A stretch of DNA of 64,000 nucleotides from Candidatus Rokuibacteriota bacterium (lineage in GTDB: Bacteria; Methylomirabilota; Methylomirabilia; Rokubacteriales; CSP1-6), in the NCBI GenBank assembly GCA_003220435.1, contig QHSL01000085.1, positions 1 to 64,000 on the forward strand. Reading direction: 5' to 3'. Positions within the stretch are counted from its first letter, which is position 1; every line of letters begins with the position of its first letter. The position numbers and the translations under genes were made by a program. Positions 41,948 through 54,645 of the stretch are shown here, in pieces. The notes under the pieces were generated by a model. It saw nothing but the letters and a program-made list of their open reading frames with translations, made no database searches and was not told where the DNA came from.

Positions 41948-43528
41948 ATGCGACGGCTGATCAAGATCTACGACACGACGTTGCGAGACGGCACGCAGGG
42001 CGAGGGCGTGTCGTTCTCGATGGAGGACAAGGTCCGGCTCGCCACCCGTCTGGACGCGCTCGGGATCCACTACATCGAGGGCGGATGGCCGGGCTCCAAT
42101 CCAAAAGATTTGCGCTTCTTCCGCCGCATGCAAGACGTCACGTTCAAGCACGCGAAGCTCGCGGCGTTCAGCATGACCCGCCGCGCCGGCGGCAGCGCCG
42201 ACGCGGACGCCAACATGCAGGCGCTCCTGGAGTCGGGGGCGCCGGTGGCGACGATCGTCGGCAAGTCGTGGGACTTCCACGTGACCGAGGCGCTCGGCAC
42301 CACGCTGGCCGAGAACCTCGCGATGATCGGCGACACGATCGCGTTTCTCCGGCCCCGGATGGACGAGGTCCTGTTCGACGCCGAGCACTTCTTCGACGGC
42401 TTCCGCGCCAACCGTGAGTACGCGTTGGCCACATTGAAGGCGGCGGAAGAGGCGGGCGCCCAGTGGCTCGTGCTGTGCGACACGAACGGCGGCACGCTGC
42501 CGGCCGAGCTCGTGACCATCGTCCAGGCCGTGCAGAAGCACGTGCGGGCGCCGCTCGGAATCCACGTGCACAACGACGCCGAGTGCGCGGTCGCGAACTC
42601 GCTGGCCGCCGTCAACGAGGGCGTCGGCCAGGTGCAGGGGACGTTCAACGGTTTCGGCGAGCGCTGCGGCAACGCGAACCTCGTGTCGATCATCCCGAGC
42701 CTGGTCCTCAAGATGGGGCTCGACTGCATCCCCGAGCCGAACCTGCGCGAGCTGCGTGATGCCGCGCGCTTCGTCTCGGAGCTGGCGAACCGCACGCCGT
42801 GGTCCGCGCAGCCCTACGTCGGCGACTCGGCCTTCGCCCACAAGGGCGGGATGCACGTCTCGGCCGTCCTCAAGCACCCGGAGACGTACGAGCACATCAA
42901 ACCGGAGGCCGTCGGCAACCGCCGCCGGGTCCTGGTCTCCGAGCTCGCCGGCAAGTCCAATATCCTCTGGAAGGCGCGGGAGTACGGGATCGACATCGAC
43001 CAGGACACGCCGGACTCGCGCCGGATCCTCGAGCAGCTCAAGGCGCTCGAGGACCAGGGGTTCCACTTCGAGGGCGCAGAGGCGTCGTTCGAGCTACTGA
43101 TGGAGCGGGCGCTCGGCCGCTATCGTCCTTACTTCGAGCTGCAGGCCTACCGGGTGATCGTCGAGGAGCAGAACGCGGACCGGGAGCCGGTGGCGGAGGC
43201 GACCGTCCGGGTGCGGGTGAAGGGCATCATGGAGCACACCGCCGCGTCCGGTAACGGCCCCGTGAACGCGCTCGACCACGCCCTGCGCAAGGCCCTTGAG
43301 GAGTTCTATCCGAACCTCCGCACCATGCAGCTTCTGGACTACAAGGTGCGCATCCTCGACGAGTCGAAGGGTACCGCCGCCAAGACCCGGGTGCTGGTCA
43401 CGTCGGGCGACGGCGACGAGACATGGGGCACCGTCGGCGTCGCCGATAACATCATCGAGGCGTCGTGGCAGGCGCTCGTCGACTCCGTCGAGTACAAGCT
43501 CCGCCGGGACGAGCGCTCGCGCGCCTGA
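41948..43528 (+). CDS. cimA: (R)-Citramalate synthase
   Basis: [67 protein letters not shown]; LeuA-like C-terminal regulatory domain. Confidence 0.93.
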   Translation: MRRLIKIYDTTLRDGTQGEGVSFSMEDKVRLATRLDALGIHYIEGGWPGSNPKDLRFFRRMQDVTFKHAKLAAFSMTRRAGGSADADANMQALLESGAPVATIVGKSWDFHVTEALGTTLAENLAMIGDTIAFLRPRMDEVLFDAEHFFDGFRANREYALATLKAAEEAGAQWLVLCDTNGGTLPAELVTIVQAVQKHVRAPLGIHVHNDAECAVANSLAAVNEGVGQVQGTFNGFGERCGNANLVSIIPSLVLKMGLDCIPEPNLRELRDAARFVSELANRTPWSAQPYVGDSAFAHKGGMHVSAVLKHPETYEHIKPEAVGNRRRVLVSELAGKSNILWKAREYGIDIDQDTPDSRRILEQLKALEDQGFHFEGAEASFELLMERALGRYRPYFELQAYRVIVEEQNADREPVAEATVRVRVKGIMEHTAASGNGPVNALDHALRKALEEFYPNLRTMQLLDYKVRILDESKGTAAKTRVLVTSGDGDETWGTVGVADNIIEASWQALVDSVEYKLRRDERSRA

Positions 43529-43596
43529 TCCGGTCATCGTCCCCCGCTCCCAACACACCCCGAAGCGGTAACGAACTGGCTGGATTGAGAGTGATC

Positions 43597-43621
43597 TTCC
43601 TGGTCAGGAACTCACCAGGAA
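43597..43621. repeat. Inverted repeat in cimA-HTH intergenic region
   Basis: TTCCTGGT-caggaactc-ACCAGGAA, perfect 8-bp arms. Confidence 0.7.
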
Positions 43622-43668
43622 CGAGCGATCTCCCGTTCTGTAAAGACCTGCCAGAAAAGAGAATTACA

Positions 43669-43718
43669 CCCTCCTCGCCCTTCGGTATCGGATTTGCTTT
43701 TCCGGTATGGCAGGAGGG
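43669..43718 (+). promoter_or_regulatory. Putative Shine-Dalgarno-sequestering leader hairpin
   Basis: CCCTCCT-c-GCC (43669-43679) complements GGCAGGAGGG (43709-43718), which contains the AGGAGG SD 8 nt before ATG 43726. Confidence 0.45.
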
Positions 43719-43725
43719 CTCAGAC

Positions 43726-43998
43726 ATGTCGGTCAATGGAACGGCGATCAACGATTCGGCCAATGGCGCCGCCCCCCGTGTGTGGCCGCCCCGCGGTGTG
43801 GGACGCCCCTCGACGGTGGCCCCGTTTGCACCTCAGATCGAGGTGTGGCTGCGCCAGGAACCCGCGCTTTCGGGCGCCGAGATTCTCAGACGTGCACGTG
43901 AGGTCGGTTATCGGGGCGGCAAGAGCGCGCTGTACGAGCTCGTCCGCCGGCTCCGCGTCCCGGCCTCTGCGGTCTCCGCCAACGGCAGTCACTCGTAG
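43726..43998 (+). CDS. Small HTH-like protein (IS21 IstA N-terminal-like fold)
   Basis: APQIEVWLRQEPALSGAEILRRAREVGYRGGKSALYELVRRLRVP; 90 aa, strong SD. Confidence 0.6.
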   Translation: MSVNGTAINDSANGAAPRVWPPRGVGRPSTVAPFAPQIEVWLRQEPALSGAEILRRAREVGYRGGKSALYELVRRLRVPASAVSANGSHS

Positions 43999-44145
43999 CC
44001 GTCGCCTTGACGGCGCACGCCGAGCGCCGAGCACGCTCGGTCGGGCGTCGTGAGCTGACGGTCTACGGTCGACTGCCGCGCGCCATCACGTCCGGTTTTC
44101 GCTCCCCTTTTCGAACTCCTCGATCCTTCTCGCTCGAGTCGCGTC

Positions 44146-44823
44146 TCAGTACGTGCCCGGCCGGATCTGCTTGTAGAGTCCCTTGAGCGCGTCCGCCGAG
44201 AATGTCGGCGACTGGCACAACGAAATGATCTTGCGCTCGTCGGCCTCCACCTTCGTGACCGCCTCCGGGATGCGGGCGGCGATCTCGGCGGGGATCGTCA
44301 CGGCGCCGTGCTGGTCGGCGTGGACCAGGTCGCCCGGCTTCACCCAGAGCCCGCCGACCTTGATGGGCAGTCCGAAGTCCACCATGTGCACATAGGCGTG
44401 GGAGACCGAGATGTGGGCGGCCGCGAACTGGAAGCCGAGCGCCCGCACCTCGTCGAGATCGCGCACGGAGCCGTCGGTGATGACGCCGGGGCAGCCGAGC
44501 GCCCGGTGGATGTTGGCCTGCACCTCGCCCCACTGGGCGCCCTGGCCCCGCGGCTCGTCGAGGTCGTGGACCACGATCACGCGCGGCGCCGGGATCGAGA
44601 GCACGTAGTCCCACCACGCGAACGTGGACGAGCGATGGCCCTCGAGGGGCTGGGGCTCGGCCCGAATCACCGCCGTGACGGCGTAGCCGACCAGCGGCCC
44701 GAGCTCGGGGAAGAGGGTCCGGATCTCGGACGACATGTTGCCGTGATGGCGGGGCCGGACGTTGAACGTCTCGATCGCGTTGGCCACGCTCGGACTCGAG
44801 ATCTTCTTGAGGGCGTCGATCAT
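44146..44823 (-). CDS. RraA-family protein (HMG/CHA aldolase-like)
   Basis: SPSVANAIETFNVRPR; PGVITDGSVRDLDEVRALGFQFAAAHISVSHAYVHMVDFG; VKPGDLVHADQHGAVTIP. Confidence 0.88.
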   Translation of the reverse strand: MIDALKKISSPSVANAIETFNVRPRHHGNMSSEIRTLFPELGPLVGYAVTAVIRAEPQPLEGHRSSTFAWWDYVLSIPAPRVIVVHDLDEPRGQGAQWGEVQANIHRALGCPGVITDGSVRDLDEVRALGFQFAAAHISVSHAYVHMVDFGLPIKVGGLWVKPGDLVHADQHGAVTIPAEIAARIPEAVTKVEADERKIISLCQSPTFSADALKGLYKQIRPGTY

Positions 44824-45478
44824 CAGATGGTGTCCTTTCGGCGTTGGATCAGCATGGACTTGAGCATCTCGACGGTTTGCTGGACGGACTCGAGGTTCGG
44901 GTTCACGCGGAGCGCCTGCTGGAGGTACTCGAGGGCCTTGGCCGGCCGATCGAGCTTGAGATAGATCATTCCGTAACCGCTCAGCGCACCGAAGTGGTAG
45001 GGGTTGCGCTTCATCACCTCGTCGCAGTCGGCGAGGGATTTCTCGTACTCGCCCAGCAGGTAGTAGACGGTCGCGCGCTTGTTCCACCCCTCCGCGAACT
45101 CCGGCCGGCGCCGGATGACCTCCGTGAAGGTCTCCACCGCGGCCTCGCCGAGACGCGCGCCCATTTGCTCGACGCCCACGGCGAAGAGCTGGTCGACGGC
45201 GTCGTCGCCCGACCGGCTCCACACCCGCCACATCGCGTTCTCGGCGAACGCGCGGACGAGCGGGTCGACGTCGCGCAGCGCCCGGCTCAGCTGCGGCACG
45301 TCACCCATGAGCCCGCGCTCGCCGAGAGCCAGCGCGCCGCGGCGGCGGCCCTCGACGTCATCGGCGTCGGCGAGCGCGGCGAGCGCCTGTTCGCGCGTCA
45401 GGTCTGCCGCGAGCGCGGCGGTGGCCCCCTGCGACAGGACCGCGCAGGCGAAGGCCAGCCCGAGCCACCAGCGCCCCG

Positions 45479-45482
<4 letters not shown>
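44823..45482 (-). CDS. Secreted TPR-repeat protein
   Basis: Signal peptide; ADCDEVMKRNPYHFGALSGYGMIYLKLDRPAKALEYLQQALRVNPNLE. Confidence 0.8.
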
Positions 45483-48549
<3,067 letters not shown>

Positions 48550-48576
48550 TCAACTCTCCACTCAGGTAGACCTAAC

Positions 48577-49287
48577 ATGGCAAAAGCGTCGATCAAACCG
48601 GGTGCGAAGCCGAAGGACATGACCGCGTCCGTCCAGGACTACCTCGCGGCGATCTACGATCTGACCAGCAGCGGCAAGCCCGTGATCGGCGCGCGCCTGG
48701 CCAAGCATATGAGCATCTCCGCGCCGGCGGTGACCGAAGCGATCCATCGCATGGCCCGTGGCGGGTACGTGAGGATCGGACGCGGCAAGCAGCTGACGCT
48801 CACGCCCAAGGGGCAGCAGATCGCCGAGGTGATGGCCCGGCGCCACCGCCTCCTCGAGCGCTGGCTGACGGACATCCTCGGCCTCAACTGGACCGACGCT
48901 CACGAGGAGGCGCACCGGCTCGAGCACGCCCTGTCGCCCCGCGTGGAAGATCGTCTCGCCGAGCTCCTCGGCATGCCGAGCACCTGCCCGCACGGCAACC
49001 CGATCCCCGGGATGGCCAAGCCGCCCCGCGTCGAGCCGTTCCCCCTCGCCCAGGCGAAGGAAGGGACGACGGTCGTCGTCGAGCGCATCACCGAGGAGGC
49101 CGAGGCCGACAAGAAGCTGCTCGAGCACCTCTGGAAGAACGACGTGCGTCCGGGACGTCGGCTCAAGATCACCGAGGTCGCCCCCTGGGCGGGGACGATC
49201 ACCGCCGCGAGCGACGGCCAGTCGATCGCGCTCGGCCTGCCGGCGGCCGCGAAGATCTGGGTCTATCTGCCCTCGTCGGCCGCATGA
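48577..49287 (+). CDS. DtxR/MntR-family metal-dependent transcriptional regulator
   Basis: VQDYLAAIYDLTSSGKPVIGARLAKHMSISAPAVTEAIHRMARGGYVRIGRGKQLTLTPKGQQIAEVMARRHRLLERWLTDILG; C-terminal FeoA-like domain. Confidence 0.92.
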   Translation: MAKASIKPGAKPKDMTASVQDYLAAIYDLTSSGKPVIGARLAKHMSISAPAVTEAIHRMARGGYVRIGRGKQLTLTPKGQQIAEVMARRHRLLERWLTDILGLNWTDAHEEAHRLEHALSPRVEDRLAELLGMPSTCPHGNPIPGMAKPPRVEPFPLAQAKEGTTVVVERITEEAEADKKLLEHLWKNDVRPGRRLKITEVAPWAGTITAASDGQSIALGLPAAAKIWVYLPSSAA

Positions 49288-49640
49288 AGATCATCTTCTG
49301 GCTGCTCGGCGCGGTCGGCTGCATCTACGTCTTCTACGCTGGCGCGATGACCGCGTGGTCGTACCTGGAAGTCAAGGGCGTGGTCGAGGACGTCGTCGCC
49401 GAGCGGGCGCCGAAGAGCGAGCGGCTGTACCGGGCCAACCACGTGAAAGATGACATCGCGAAGCGCGTCGCCGCGAGCGGGATCAAGGTCGACGACCGGG
49501 AGATCGTCGTCGCCGACGAGGGAAAGACGCTCGACGTCCGCGTGCGGTGGAACTGGCCGGTGATCGTCTACAAGGGCGACGAGATCTGGGCGATCCCCCT
49601 GACGCACGAGCGCACCTTCCAGGTCCCCGAGAAGCGCTGA
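49284..49640 (+). CDS. Hypothetical single-pass membrane protein
   Basis: MKIIFWLLGAVGCIYVFYAGAMTAWSYLEVKGVVEDVVAERA; ATGA overlap with the DtxR-family gene. Confidence 0.7.
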   Translation: MKIIFWLLGAVGCIYVFYAGAMTAWSYLEVKGVVEDVVAERAPKSERLYRANHVKDDIAKRVAASGIKVDDREIVVADEGKTLDVRVRWNWPVIVYKGDEIWAIPLTHERTFQVPEKR

Positions 49641-49641
49641 T

Positions 49642-49659
49642 CACCGCCCCCGGGCGGTG
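49642..49659. terminator. Palindrome between convergent genes, candidate bidirectional terminator
   Basis: CACCGCCCCCGGGCGGTG in the 22-bp gap between convergent CDSs. Confidence 0.4.
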
Positions 49660-49662
49660 TCC

Positions 49663-50568
49663 TCACCGCCCCGCGCGGGCGTCGCCGATCATCTTCACGA
49701 CCCGATCGCGGTCCTCTCCGGGCGGCGCCAGCGCGAGGAACTTCTCCCACGAGCGGATCGCCCCGCCCACGTCCTTCTTGACCTCGTAGAGCACCTGGCC
49801 CCGGTAGAGGAGCGCGGGGAGATAGTTCGGGTCGATGGCCAGCGCTCGGGCGAACGCCTCGAGCGCACGGTCGGCGTGCTCGGGCCCACCGCCGATCGCG
49901 ACGATCAGTGCCAGGTGGGTCATCGCGTCCACGTTCTTGGGATCGCGCTTGAGCACCGCCTGATACGCGGCGATCGCCTCGCCGTAACGGCCGGCCGCGA
50001 GGCTCGCGCGCGCGGCCTGGAGCATGCCCTGGATGACTTCTGGAGCGATCACGCGGCCACCCGGGGCCGCCGGCGGCGACTCCGAGGGAAGCGCGGCGAG
50101 CGGCCGGGAGCCCGTGGCCGGTTGCCCGGCCATCGGGTCTGGCTCGGTGTATCTGACGACTCCGGCACCCAGCGCAACACCGAACGCGACGAGGAGCACC
50201 GCCAAGGTTCCGAGTGCCAGCGGGTGGCGCCACGCCGAGCCGCGCGGCCCGACCGTCTCGGCCCGGGGCGGCTCGGGCGCGGCCGCGCCGAGCCGATCGA
50301 GCTCGCCCAGGATCACGGCCGCCTCGCCCTCGTAGCGGGCGCGCAGATCGGCGAAGTCGGCCTCGGACACATGGCCCGCGGCGTGCTCGAACTCGAGCTC
50401 GCGGAGCGCGGCGAACACGGCGCGCTTGTCCTCACCGAGCTGCTGGCGGCGGTCGAGGGGGAGGGGAAGGAACGTCCGCCCTCCCGCGTCGCGACGGAGG
50501 AGCGGCCAGAGCGCGAAGAGGAGCGCGGGCGCGCCGACCACGACCGAGACGACGACGACTCCCGTCAC
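49663..50568 (-). CDS. Cytochrome c biogenesis TPR protein (CcmI-like)
   Basis: N-terminal TM, LGEDKRAVFAALRELEFEHAAGHVSEADFADLRARYEGEA, then TPRs; follows ccmH. Confidence 0.82.
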   Translation of the reverse strand: MTGVVVVSVVVGAPALLFALWPLLRRDAGGRTFLPLPLDRRQQLGEDKRAVFAALRELEFEHAAGHVSEADFADLRARYEGEAAVILGELDRLGAAAPEPPRAETVGPRGSAWRHPLALGTLAVLLVAFGVALGAGVVRYTEPDPMAGQPATGSRPLAALPSESPPAAPGGRVIAPEVIQGMLQAARASLAAGRYGEAIAAYQAVLKRDPKNVDAMTHLALIVAIGGGPEHADRALEAFARALAIDPNYLPALLYRGQVLYEVKKDVGGAIRSWEKFLALAPPGEDRDRVVKMIGDARAGR

Positions 50569-51023
50569 GTCCCGCGCTCCATCTCGCGCCGGATCCGTGC
50601 GCGCATCGCCGGGTCGACGCTCACGGGCGCGGCGTCGCGACGGCGCCGCGTCCAGCGCCGCACGAGGATCGCCACCACCGCGAGGCCGGCGACCACCGCG
50701 GCCAGCGGGAAGAGCCACACGAGGAGGTTGAAGCCGCTCCGCCGCGGCGCCAGCAGGATCCACTCGCCGTACCGGTCGACGAAGTACTGGATGACGTCGG
50801 GCGGCCGCTCGCCGGCGGCGAGCCGCTCGCGGATGATCCCGCGCATCTGGCTCGCCATCTCCGACGGCGAGTCCGCGACCGAGAGGCTCTGGCAGACCAC
50901 GCATCGGAGCTGCGCGGCGACCTCGTGCACGGCGTCCTCGCTCGCCGGCGACGGAGGCGGCTGAGCGCCGGCGGGCATGCTGACGAGCAGGACGAGCACC
51001 GACGCCGCGAGAAGCCCGATCAT
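50565..51023 (-). CDS. ccmH: Cytochrome c-type biogenesis protein CcmH
   Basis: VAAQLRCVVCQSLSVADSPSEMASQMRGIIRERLAAGERPPDVIQYFVDRYGEWILLAPRRSGFNLLVW. Confidence 0.95.
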   Translation of the reverse strand: MIGLLAASVLVLLVSMPAGAQPPPSPASEDAVHEVAAQLRCVVCQSLSVADSPSEMASQMRGIIRERLAAGERPPDVIQYFVDRYGEWILLAPRRSGFNLLVWLFPLAAVVAGLAVVAILVRRWTRRRRDAAPVSVDPAMRARIRREMERGT

Positions 51024-51556
51024 GGCGTGACGCTCTCGGCCAGCAAGCGGTCGACCGTCTCGCGGAACAGGTCGGCGGTCACAGCGCCCACGTGCTTGAC
51101 GCGGATCCGCCCCTGGCGGTCGAGAAAGAACGTCTCGGGGACGCCGTAGACGCCATAGTCCACCGAGACCGTGCCCTTCAAGTCCTGACCGGTCGGGAAG
51201 GTGAGGCCGAAATCGCGGACGAATTTCTCGGCGGCCTCCCGCTTGTCCTGGATGTCCACGCCGACCACGACGACGCCGCGGTCGCGGTACGCTCGCCAGC
51301 TCCGCTCGAGCGCCGGGGCCTCCTCGTAGCAGGCGGGGTAGCACCACGACGCCCAGAAGTTCACCACGACGATCTTCCCGCGGTGCGCCTCGAGCGCCAG
51401 CGGCGCACCGTCGAGCGTCGCCAGCGTGAAGCCGGGCGCGGGCCGCCCGAGGAGGGGCGAGGGGATGTCGCGCGGGTTCGCGCGAAACCCGTACGCGAGC
51501 AGCGCCAGCACGGGCACCGTGGCCAGGGGGATGAGCCAGCGCCAGAGGCGGCTCAC
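51020..51556 (-). CDS. Thiol:disulfide interchange protein (CcmG/DsbE/TlpA-like)
   Basis: GRPAPGFTLATLDG; VVVNFWASWCYPACYEEAPALE; YGVYGVPETFFLDRQGRI; position in ccm operon. Confidence 0.92.
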   Translation of the reverse strand: MSRLWRWLIPLATVPVLALLAYGFRANPRDIPSPLLGRPAPGFTLATLDGAPLALEAHRGKIVVVNFWASWCYPACYEEAPALERSWRAYRDRGVVVVGVDIQDKREAAEKFVRDFGLTFPTGQDLKGTVSVDYGVYGVPETFFLDRQGRIRVKHVGAVTADLFRETVDRLLAESVTP

Positions 51557-53453
51557 GCGGTCCCCCGGCGGTCCGGGAGGATCGCCAGCAGCGCGCCCAG
51601 GGTCAGCACCGCGCCGCCGATCCAGATCCAGCTCACGAGACGGTTCACCTGGAGCTTCACCGTCGCCTGCCGGCCGTCCCGGGTGAAGTCGCCGAGGACG
51701 AGATAGAGGTCCTCCTTCAACCCCAGCCGGTAATCGACGTACGCGATCGGCGACTGCTCCTGTGGGTAGAACTTTTTGGCGGGCCGCAGCACGTCGAGGA
51801 TGCGGCCGCTCGAGACGGTGAAGGCGCCGACGACCTTGAAGTGGTTCGACTCCTCGACGGCGGTGAGGCCGTCGAAGCGGACGCGGTACCCGGCCAGCTC
51901 GGCCGCCTCGCCGGGCCGGAGCGTCATCTCGGTCTGGACCGACCACGCCTGCGACCCCGTCACGCCGAGCGCGATGATCAGAATGCCCAGGTGGACGACG
52001 AGGCCGCCGTAGCGCCGATTGTGCCGGCGCACGAGGCCACCCATGGCCGGCAGCAGGGACTCGCCCACCCGGAGGCGCGCGCGGGTGCCGTCGCGAACGC
52101 GAGCGCCGCCAGCAGCGAGCGCACGCCCAGGAAGAACGCGGCCGCCGCGGCGACGATGCCGAGCGCGACCGGCCACAGGAAGTTCCGCGCCAGGTTGTCG
52201 AGCGAGGCGCGTCGCCACGCGATCAGCGGCCCCACGCCCATGAGAAAGATCAGGGAGAGGAACAGCGGCACGTTGACCTGATTGAAGAACGGCGCGCCGA
52301 CGCTGACCTTGACGCCGCGCACCGCCTCCGAGAGGAGCGGGAACACCGTGCCGAAGAACACCGTGAACGCCGCCGCCACGAGCAGCACGTTGTTGAGCAG
52401 GAACGCCGACTCGCGCGAGACGACCGAGTCCAGATCGCCCTGCGACCGGAGAGCGTCCCAGCGCCACGCCACCAGCCCGAGCGCCGTCAACAGCACCAGG
52501 GCGAGGAAGCTGAGGAATAGAATGCCGATTGCGCCCTGCGTGAAGGAGTGGACCGACGCGATGACGCCCGAGCGCGTGAGGAAGGTTCCGAAGAGCGTGA
52601 GCCCGAAGGTCAGGATCACCAGCGAGATGTTCCAGAGTTTCAGCATGCGCCGCCGCTCCTGGATCATCACGGAGTGGAGGAACGCGGTGCCGGTGAGCCA
52701 TGGCATGAACGCGGCGTTCTCGACGGGGTCCCATGCCCAGTAGCCGCCCCAGCCGAGAACGTGGTAGCTCCACCAGCCGCCGATCAGCAACCCCAGCGAG
52801 AGGAAGTACCAGGCGACGATGGCCCACCGCCGCGTGAGCGCGAGCCAGGCGTCGCCGACGCGGCCCGTGGCGAGCGCGGCCATCGCGAACGCGAACGGCA
52901 CGGTGAAGCCGGTGAAGCCCAGGTAGAGCGCCACCGGATGCGTGATCATGCCCGTGTCCTCGAGCAGTGGGTTGAGGCCGCGGCCGTCGGCGGGCACGGG
53001 TGTCTGCCGCTGGAACGGCGGCGCCGCCACCGTCATCACCAGAAGGAAGAACGCGAGGATCCCGAGCATGGTCGCGAGCGCCCACGGATAGAGCTCGCGC
53101 GCGCTGCGTCGGTGGCGGAGGACGACGATCAGCGTGAAGAGCGCCAGCATCCAGGACCAGAGGATGATGGAGCCCTCGAGCGCGCCCCAGACGCCGGTGA
53201 TGCGGTAGTAGAAGGGCGTGCCCAGGTTCGTGTTGGTCGCGACGTAGCGGACCGAGAAATCGAACGTGAGGAACGCGTACGTCAGCAGCACGAAGCACGC
53301 GGTGATCAGGGCGAAGACGCCGATCGCCGCGTGCTGGGCCGATTCCACGAGCGCCGCGCGCCCCGTGCGGGCGCCGACCCCCGCGGCGGCGCCGCCGTAC
53401 ACGGCGAGGACCAGCGCGACCAGCGTCATGCCGAAGCCGAGGTCCGCCGTCAC
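51553..53453 (-). pseudogene. ccmF: Heme lyase CcmF, frameshifted (two overlapping ORFs)
   Basis: The N-terminal ORF reads in one frame to about 52080 (WGGYWAWDPVENAAFMPWLTGTAFLHS; LTRSGVIASVHSFTQG). The C-terminal part continues in another frame (GTRARLRVGESLLPAMGGLVRRHNRRYGGLVVHLGILIIALGV...). Confidence 0.85.
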
Positions 53454-53890
53454 CGACCGTCACCGCGCAGGGTCTTGATGAGCTCCTTGTAGCCGGCCGC
53501 CGACGCGTCGTGGGGCGCCTTGTACTCTTCGGAGTGCTTCGCCATGATCAGGGTTGCTCGGAAATATCCGTCGGCAACCCAGCTCCCCTCGACGACGGCG
53601 CCCCGGCCCTCTCCGAAGAGATCCGGCGGCGTGCCCTTGTGGCGAATCGGGACCGTCGCGGTCCCGTCGGAGAGCGTGAACGAGAGGTCGAGGGTGCGGG
53701 GCTCCCACCTGAGCGATCCGGGCACCACCATCCCGCCGAGCCGATACGCCTTCCCGGGCACGGGGGCGGCGCGGAGCTCCCCCGGGGTCACGAAGTAGAC
53801 CGCCGACTGGGTCACGCCGGCGTAGATCATGTACGCGAGCGCGCACGCGATGACCGCCCCGCCCACGATGAACTTGCGGTGGCGGTTCAT
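53450..53890 (-). CDS. ccmE: Cytochrome c maturation protein CcmE
   Basis: MNRHRKFIVGGAVIACALAYMIYAGV; heme-binding AKHSEEY; OB-fold. Confidence 0.95.
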   Translation of the reverse strand: MNRHRKFIVGGAVIACALAYMIYAGVTQSAVYFVTPGELRAAPVPGKAYRLGGMVVPGSLRWEPRTLDLSFTLSDGTATVPIRHKGTPPDLFGEGRGAVVEGSWVADGYFRATLIMAKHSEEYKAPHDASAAGYKELIKTLRGDGR

Positions 53891-53994
53891 TGGTCGAGGT
53901 CTTTCTCTCGGCGGACGAGCATTCGCCAGTAGCCCAGCACCACCACCACGGCGAGCCCGTAGGCCGCGAGCACGAAGGACCAGTTGTCGCCCAT
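53887..53994 (-). CDS. ccmD: CcmD-like small membrane protein
   Basis: MGDNWSFVLAAYGLAVVVVLGYWRMLVRREKDLDQ, 35 aa, between ccmC and ccmE with overlapping start/stop. Confidence 0.75.
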   Translation of the reverse strand: MGDNWSFVLAAYGLAVVVVLGYWRMLVRREKDLDQ

Positions 53995-54641
53995 CAGGAG
54001 GTCGCCTCGGCTTCGCGCCGCAGCAGGCGAACGCGCTTCGCGACGAAGTACGCATACAGGAGGGAGAAGGCCACGAAGTTCACGAGGAGCGTGGCGACGA
54101 TGACGGGCGGCATGGTGCCGGGGCCCGGCTTCATCAACGAGGGCGGCTGGTGGAGGGTGCGCCACCAGGTGACCGAGAAGTGCACGAGCGGGATGTTGAA
54201 CGCGGCGACGATGCCGAGCACGGCGGCGTACCGGGCGCCGCGCTCGCGGTCCTCGATCATCCCGCGCAGGAGCAGATAGCCGAGGTACATGACGAACAGT
54301 ATCGAGACGCTCGTGAGCCGGGCGTCCCACGTCCACCAGGTGCCCCAGGTCGGCTTGCCCCAGATCGAGCCGGTGGCGATCGTGAGGCCGGTGAAGAGGA
54401 CGCCGACCTCCGCCGAGGCGTGCGCCAGCTGATCGGCGGCCTCCGCTCGCTTGGCCAGGTAAGCGATCGACGCGACGAAGACGACGGCGAAGGCGAGATA
54501 GGCGACCCAGACGCTCGGCACGTGCAGATACATGATCCGTTGCACGTTGCCCTGCGTCGCCTCGCGCGGCGCGAGCCCCAGTCCCGCCACGAGGCCAGCG
54601 GCGAGCGCCACGACGGTCACCGCGCCCAGGACGCGGACCAC
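53994..54641 (-). CDS. ccmC: Heme exporter protein CcmC
   Basis: QGNVQRIMYLHVPSVWVAYLAF; SIWGKPTWGTWWTWDARLTSVSILFVMYLGYL (WWD motif); NIPLVHFSVTWWRTLHQP. Confidence 0.96.
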   Translation of the reverse strand: MVRVLGAVTVVALAAGLVAGLGLAPREATQGNVQRIMYLHVPSVWVAYLAFAVVFVASIAYLAKRAEAADQLAHASAEVGVLFTGLTIATGSIWGKPTWGTWWTWDARLTSVSILFVMYLGYLLLRGMIEDRERGARYAAVLGIVAAFNIPLVHFSVTWWRTLHQPPSLMKPGPGTMPPVIVATLLVNFVAFSLLYAYFVAKRVRLLRREAEATS

Positions 54642-54645
54642 CCGG

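Noticed and set aside
43452-43763. Minus-strand 103-aa ORF over the cimA-HTH leader
   Set aside because: No domain, overlaps the cimA end and HTH start in antisense; the RNA-leader interpretation is better supported.
43726-43998. Calling this an active IS21 element
   Set aside because: No DDE catalytic domain, no IstB, no terminal inverted repeats or target duplications seen.
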